This document shows, piece by piece, positions 59,403 to 64,000 of a stretch of 64,000 nt of DNA (position 1 is its first letter; each line of letters begins with the position of its first letter). This DNA comes from Actinomycetota bacterium (lineage in GTDB: Bacteria; Actinomycetota; Actinomycetes; Propionibacteriales; Nocardioidaceae). A program made the translations under genes and the position numbers. Under the pieces are notes generated by a model that worked only from the letters and a program-made list of their open reading frames with translations, was not told the origin of the DNA and did no database searches. The DNA lies in assembly GCA_009701885.1 (NCBI GenBank), contig WLJH01000005.1, positions 62,001 to 126,000 of the forward strand, written 5' to 3'.

Positions 59403-62400
59403 GGCTGCCCACGCCGGGGCCCACCCTGCTCCCCACCGTCCTGCGCGGCCTCCGCTCCCGGCTGCTGCTCTCCCTCGGCTCGGTCGTGCTCACCGCGCTG
59501 GCGGTCGGCTCGGCCGTCCTCGGTCCGGCCTTCCAGGGCGCCGTCACCAGCTCCTTCCTCGTCACCCGCCTGGCCGAGGCACCGCAGAATCTCACCGGGC
59601 TCTCCTGGGTCTGGACGCCCGACCCCGCCGACACCGGCTTCGACATCGACGCCACCCTCCTGCGTGCCGGTGCCGCCGCTGAGCAGGCGAGCGAGCAGGC
59701 CGGGCCCGGCGCCGAGCGCTACCTGCCCCCGCAGTTCTTCCTGCGCACCCTCCCGACCGAGGGTCTCGGCGGCGAGGCGCAGCTGGGCTGGGCCCCGGGG
59801 TACTGCGCCCACCTCGTCATCGAGGGCGCCTGCCCCGAGGAGCCCGACGAGGTCCTGCTCCTGGCGCTGGACTCCACGATCACGGGTCTCGGGATCGGTG
59901 ACACCACGCCGGTCGAGGGCCTGGGCGAGGTGCGGGTGGTCGGCACTTACGCCACCCCGGGGCCGGACGAGGAGGACTACTGGTTCGAGTACGGCCGGCT
60001 CGCCAGCCGCCCCCCGACACCCGCGCCGGCCAACCAGCCCTACCAGCCCGCACCGATGCTGGGCACCAAGCAGGCCATGGCCGAGGCTGCCGACACGGTC
60101 GGCTACGAGGTGCTCGTCGACCGTCGGCTCGACGTCCCCGCCGACCTCGCGGTCGAGGACCTGGACGAGGTCGTCGCCGTCGCCCGGGCCCAGGACGACC
60201 TGGTGCTCGAGGGCGACCGGGGGACCCTCACGGAGTTCTCCATCAACGACATCGGCGGGGTCGTCGAGGAGGTCCGCGACCAGCAGGCCACCGCCCGAGC
60301 GTCGGTCTCGCCGGCGGTCATCAGCCTCGTCCTGGTCGCGCTCGCGCTGCTGCTGCGCCTGCTCACCGCGGCCGCCGACCTGCGGATGCCCGAGCTCGCG
60401 CTCGCGTCACTCCGCGGCCTGCCGCGTCGGCGCATGTGGTCGCTCGGCATGTCCGAGCCGCTCGCACTCCTGGCGATCTCGCTCCCGGTCGGCGGCGCCC
60501 TCGGTGTCGGCGCCGTCGTGCTGCTCATCGAGTCGTGGCTGGTCCCCGGGCTGCCGCTGCGGGTGCCGTGGACCTCGGTCCTCGCCGGGGGGCTGGTCGG
60601 CCTGGGCGCCGCCGTCGTGGCGCTGGTCGCGGTCGGCCTGGTCGTCCGGATCCCGCTCGAGGCCCAGCTCGGCGGCGTACGTCGTCCGCGCCGCGCGCGG
60701 CGGGCGGCCGTCGTCGCGCAGCTGGCGCTGGTGGCCGCGGCGGCCGCGGTGCTGCTCAGCAAGCTCAGCTCGACCGAGCGCGGGCGGCCGGACGTCACCG
60801 ACCTCGTGCTCCCCGTGCTGCTCGCCGTCGTGGCGGGACTGGCCGCGAGCCGGGCCACCTCCTCCCTGGCCGGCTGGTGGACCCGCGCCGTCCCGCACAC
60901 CCGCTCGCTCGGGTCCTACGTCGCGGTCCGCGCCCTGTCGCGGCGCCAGGAGGGGACCCTGGTGATCCTGCCGGTCACGGCTGCGATCGCCATCTGTGTC
61001 TTCGGTGCCGGGGTCTACGACTCGTCCTCGGCCTGGCGCGGCTCGGTGGCGGCCACCCGGGCACCCGCTGCGACCGTGTGGACCTCCTCCCAGACCCTCG
61101 AGGACACCGTGGGACTGACGCGTCGCCTCGACCCCGAGGGGCAGTGGCTGATGGCCGGCAGCACGATCATCACCCCGCAGCCCGGCCCGGTGTTCGCAGT
61201 CCTCGACACCTCCCGCCTGGAGCGGGTCGGGCTGTGGAACGAGCAGTGGACGCCCGGCACCTCCGCCGGGCAGGTCGCCGAGCTGCTCGCCACCGGCCCC
61301 GTGCCCGTGGTGGCCGGCCGACGGATCGGCATCCAGGTCGAGAACGCGCTCGAGACCAGTGACGACCTGGTCGTCCGGCTCCGGCTCGTCCCGCCGGAGG
61401 GGCGGCCGCGCTCGATCTTCCTCGGCCCGGTCGGGCCGGGGGTGTCCGAGGTCAGCGAGCCCGCCGCGTACTGCCAGGACGGCTGTCGGGTCGAGGAGAT
61501 CACCCTCGGGGGGCCGGCCGCCCAGCAGGTCGAGATGGAGGGCTCGCTCGCCGTCCGCGCGCTCCTCGTCGACGGCGAGCCGGACCGCGCGGCCATGACC
61601 GACGGCGGCTGGACGCTGGTGCCCGGCGCGACCGGCAACGACGCCGTCGACGACGTGTCGGTCGGCGCCGACGGCCTGGAGGTGCTCGTCGCCACCAGCA
61701 GCCCGGCGATCGTCCAGCTGGGGGCCGGCGACCCGCCCGCGGCCCTCCCGGTCGTCGCGGGGGAGACCGCCCGCACCAACACCTCGTCGGCGACGTACGG
61801 CGGCGGGTCGGCGCTGGACTTCGACGTCGATCCGGTGCTCACCGCAGGCAGCGTGCCGCTGCTCGGGCCGCGCGGACTCCTCATCGACTACGACACCTTC
61901 TCGGTCGGCCGCGCGGTCTACGACCAGGACACCGACGTCTACGTGCTGGCTCGCGACGACCTCCCCGACGGCCTGGTCACGCGGATGCGCGACGCCGGGC
62001 TCGTGGAGGACACGTCGTACGCCGAGGTGAAGAGCGAGCTCGACGGCACGGCGTACGCCCTCGCGCTGCGGCTCTACGCCGTCGTCGCCGCCCTCGTGCT
62101 GCTGATGGCCGTGGCGTCGCTGGCGGTCAGCACCGCCGTGCAGCTGCCCGCCCGGCGTCGCGACGCCGCCGCGCTGCGGGTGGTCGGCGTGCCGCGCCGG
62201 CAGGTGATGGGCTCGGTGCTGCGCGAGCTGGTGCTCGTGCTGGGGGGCACGGCGGTGGCAGGGCTGGTGGCCGGGTCGCTGGCGCAGTACGTCGTGCTGC
62301 GCACCGTCACCCTGGGCTTCTCCGAGACGCTCTCGACCCCGGCCCTCGTGGCTGCCATCGACCCCTGGCGCCTCGCGCTGCTCGCGCTCGTCACCGCCCT

Positions 62401-62485
62401 GCTCTTCGGCACCGTGGCGTTGGTGTCCGCGGTCCTCACCGTCCGGGGGGCGCGGGGGTCGACGCTGCGGGAGTCGGCGCGGTAG
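59399..62485 (+). CDS. FtsX-like ABC transporter permease 2
   Basis: A 1028-aa membrane protein, larger than permease 1. An N-terminal helix (about 23-47) precedes a large extracytoplasmic domain (about 48-300), then several helices (about 303-530) including LELALASLRGLPRRRMWSLGMSE-like FtsX cytoplasmic loop. A second big domain (about 545-880) has YCQDGCRVEEITL, matching the Cys pair seen in permease 1, and C-terminal helices (about 890-1010) carry RRRDAAALRVVGVPRRQVMGS. The two permeases share the phrase RLDPEGQWLMG/A, so they probably arose by duplication and form a heterodimer. ATG 59399 overlaps the previous stop. Confidence 0.9.
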   Translation: MRLPTPGPTLLPTVLRGLRSRLLLSLGSVVLTALAVGSAVLGPAFQGAVTSSFLVTRLAEAPQNLTGLSWVWTPDPADTGFDIDATLLRAGAAAEQASEQAGPGAERYLPPQFFLRTLPTEGLGGEAQLGWAPGYCAHLVIEGACPEEPDEVLLLALDSTITGLGIGDTTPVEGLGEVRVVGTYATPGPDEEDYWFEYGRLASRPPTPAPANQPYQPAPMLGTKQAMAEAADTVGYEVLVDRRLDVPADLAVEDLDEVVAVARAQDDLVLEGDRGTLTEFSINDIGGVVEEVRDQQATARASVSPAVISLVLVALALLLRLLTAAADLRMPELALASLRGLPRRRMWSLGMSEPLALLAISLPVGGALGVGAVVLLIESWLVPGLPLRVPWTSVLAGGLVGLGAAVVALVAVGLVVRIPLEAQLGGVRRPRRARRAAVVAQLALVAAAAAVLLSKLSSTERGRPDVTDLVLPVLLAVVAGLAASRATSSLAGWWTRAVPHTRSLGSYVAVRALSRRQEGTLVILPVTAAIAICVFGAGVYDSSSAWRGSVAATRAPAATVWTSSQTLEDTVGLTRRLDPEGQWLMAGSTIITPQPGPVFAVLDTSRLERVGLWNEQWTPGTSAGQVAELLATGPVPVVAGRRIGIQVENALETSDDLVVRLRLVPPEGRPRSIFLGPVGPGVSEVSEPAAYCQDGCRVEEITLGGPAAQQVEMEGSLAVRALLVDGEPDRAAMTDGGWTLVPGATGNDAVDDVSVGADGLEVLVATSSPAIVQLGAGDPPAALPVVAGETARTNTSSATYGGGSALDFDVDPVLTAGSVPLLGPRGLLIDYDTFSVGRAVYDQDTDVYVLARDDLPDGLVTRMRDAGLVEDTSYAEVKSELDGTAYALALRLYAVVAALVLLMAVASLAVSTAVQLPARRRDAAALRVVGVPRRQVMGSVLRELVLVLGGTAVAGLVAGSLAQYVVLRTVTLGFSETLSTPALVAAIDPWRLALLALVTALLFGTVALVSAVLTVRGARGSTLRESAR

Positions 62486-62500
62486 ATCGGCCTGGCGGGT

Positions 62501-62594
62501 GTGAGGTTCAGCGGGGCCCCGAAGAACCTGACGGTCCCCCGACGCACCTGCATCGGTGCGCCGCAAGGTCCAGCGGCGCCCCGCTGAACCTCAC
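62501..62594. repeat. Cruciform-type inverted and direct repeat element
   Basis: GTGAGGTTCAGCGGGG (62501-62516) is exactly complementary to CCCCGCTGAACCTCAC (62579-62594). Inside, CGCACC and GGTGCG form a smaller hairpin, and AGGTTCAGCGGGGCCCC / AGGTCCAGCGGCGCCCC are direct repeats with two differences. It fills the gap between convergent ABC permease and zwf genes and may be a terminator or a non-autonomous repeat. Confidence 0.7.
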
Positions 62595-62611
62595 CAGCCC
62601 CGGCCCGCGAC

Positions 62612-64000
62612 TCACCCGTCGTGCGCGTGCCGCCCCACGTGCCAGCCACCCGGAGGCAGCTCGAGCGCGGCGTCCGGGCCCCAGGATCCCTGCTCGTAGG
62701 GCTGGACCTCCGGCGGGGAGTCGAGCAGCGGCTGGCAGACCTGCCAGATCCGGTCGACCTCGTCGGCGCGGGTGAAGAGCGTCTGGTCGGCGCGCAGGAC
62801 GTCGAGGACCAGCCGCTCGTAGGCCTCGAGCGGGTCGGCGTCGGGTACGGCGTCGCCCAGGTCGAGGCACATGGTGGCCGCGGCCAGCTCCATCTCCGGA
62901 CCGGGCTTCTTGCCCTGGAGGTCGACGCGGACCTGCGGGGAGTCGGTGAGCTCGAGGACCAGCTCGTTGCAGCCGGCGGTCTCCCCGAAGAGCGCCGAGG
63001 TGGGGGTGCGGAACCGGACGGTGACGGTACGCCGGGTGGCGGCGAGCGCCTTGCCGGTGCGCAGCAGGAACGGCACGTCGCGCCAGCGGTCGCAGTCCAG
63101 CCGGACCTCCAGCGCCACGAAGGTCTCCACGTCGGAGTCGTCGTCGACGTCCTCGTCGTCGCGGTAGCCCTCGAACTGGCCGAAGACCGCCCGCTCCGGG
63201 TCCAGCGGCAGGACCTTCTCGAAGACCGCCGACTTGGCGTCGCGCAGCGACTCGGCGTCCCCGGCGCCGGGGTCCTCGAGCGCCACGAAGCCCAGGATCT
63301 GCATGAGGTGGGTGGAGATCATGTCGCGCAGGCAGCCGGTCGACTCGTAGAAGGACCCGCGGCCCTCCAGCCCGAGCTCCTCGGGCACGTCGATCTGCAC
63401 CGACTCCACGTGCCGGGCGTTCCAGGACGGCTCGAACAGGCCGTTGGCGAAGCGCAGCGCCAGGATGTTCTGCACCGCCTCCTTGCCCAGGAAGTGGTCG
63501 ATCCGGAAGACCTGGTCCTCGTCGACGACCTCCTTCAGCGCGGCGTCGAGGGAGCGCGAGGACTCCAGGTCCAGCCCGAACGGCTTCTCCACGACCAGCC
63601 GCGCCCGCTCGGTCAGGCCCTCGTTGCCGAGCATCGCGATCATCGGCTCCATGGCGGCCGGCGGGATCGAGAGGTAGACCAGGCGGCGTACGTCGTCGGC
63701 GTCCGCGCCCATCGACGACTCGGCCTCGCGGACCGCCGCGGCCAGCTCGCCGCCGTCGTCGGCGTCGGAGGTGCAGAAGGTGACCCGGGAGAGCAGCTGC
63801 TCGGCGACGTCCTCGTCGAGGTCCTCGACAGTGTCGGCCAGGCCCTCGCGCAGGCGGTCGCGGAACTCCTCGTCGGAGCCGGGGGAGTGCCGACCGCTGC
63901 CGATCACGGCGTACTCCTCCGGCAGCCGCCCGGCGGCGGCCAGCCGGTAGAGGCCCGGGAAGAGCTTGCGGGCGGCGAGGTCGCCGGTGGCGCCGAAGAG
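62612..64000 (-). CDS. zwf: Glucose-6-phosphate dehydrogenase (N-terminus beyond window edge)
   Basis: First enzyme of the pentose phosphate pathway; oxidises glucose 6-phosphate with NADP+ (or F420-independent NAD+). The right edge opens inside the Rossmann motif LFGATGDLAARKLFPGLYRL. The catalytic block VFRIDHFLGKEAVQNILALRFAN and the preceding RLVVEKPFGLDLESS are intact, and the C-terminal part ends GGWHVGRHAHDG. Visible length is 462 residues; a full enzyme needs only about 10 to 20 more. Many actinobacteria have several zwf copies; this acidic form with DDEDVDDDSDVETF could be a paralogue. Convergent with the ABC operon. Confidence 0.95.
   Translation of the reverse strand, partial: LFGATGDLAARKLFPGLYRLAAAGRLPEEYAVIGSGRHSPGSDEEFRDRLREGLADTVEDLDEDVAEQLLSRVTFCTSDADDGGELAAAVREAESSMGADADDVRRLVYLSIPPAAMEPMIAMLGNEGLTERARLVVEKPFGLDLESSRSLDAALKEVVDEDQVFRIDHFLGKEAVQNILALRFANGLFEPSWNARHVESVQIDVPEELGLEGRGSFYESTGCLRDMISTHLMQILGFVALEDPGAGDAESLRDAKSAVFEKVLPLDPERAVFGQFEGYRDDEDVDDDSDVETFVALEVRLDCDRWRDVPFLLRTGKALAATRRTVTVRFRTPTSALFGETAGCNELVLELTDSPQVRVDLQGKKPGPEMELAAATMCLDLGDAVPDADPLEAYERLVLDVLRADQTLFTRADEVDRIWQVCQPLLDSPPEVQPYEQGSWGPDAALELPPGGWHVGRHAHDG

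Overview
The window is high-GC DNA (about 70% or more in most genes, G/C strongly preferred at third codon positions) from an actinobacterium, most likely a member of the Nocardioidaceae. Supporting signs are the conserved order ino1 - padR - penicillin-binding protein ... rpsF - ssb - rpsR - rplI ... dnaB, many leaderless genes with a TAnnNT box 6-8 bases before an ATG/GTG, GTG and TTG starts, and very common 4-base ATGA/GTGA overlaps inside operons.

Layout. 1-6.8 kb: truncated DUF6049 protein, CCA-adding enzyme, SRPBCC protein, large secreted M6 metalloprotease. 6.9-23 kb: conserved cell-envelope and replication neighbourhood (inositol-phosphate synthase, PadR regulator, class A PBP, GT87-type membrane transferase, alanine-racemase-like protein, FemXAB aminoacyltransferase, endonuclease IV, Ser/Thr kinase, rpsF-ssb-rpsR-rplI, a secreted Ig-like protein, a membrane protein, a MATE pump). 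23.1-25.7 kb: dnaB interrupted at its Walker A lysine by a class 3 intein. A second anomaly is a 60-codon AT-rich patch centred on the other classical dnaB intein site, RESG/SIEQ.

25.7-38.9 kb: accessory island of lower GC. It holds an FRG-domain gene coupled to a DUF262 gene, then a convergent type I restriction-modification operon hsdM-hsdS-(PD-(D/E)XK protein)-hsdR, a small zinc-ribbon gene, a poorly coding stretch with a likely broken gene, and a tightly coupled cassette (62-aa protein, DUF6338 membrane protein, 23-aa ORF, metallo-beta-lactamase-fold hydrolase). No integrase, transposase or tRNA was found at its borders. The gene pairs flanking the type I system are the best candidates for undescribed defence modules.

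39-64 kb: housekeeping and secondary functions. These are two small hypothetical proteins, a Tat-exported ThuA-domain protein next to a GMC oxidoreductase/gluconate-dehydrogenase-subunit-3 pair, a chemoreceptor, an aspartoacylase-like/RimB-like/RimK cluster, a DrrAB-type exporter, a P450 - pseudouridine kinase - pseudouridine-5'-phosphate glycosidase operon, a head-to-head array of 22-bp repeats, an MFS exporter, a two-ATPase/two-permease ABC operon, and the 3' part of zwf. Functions come from reading motifs by eye; no database search was run.
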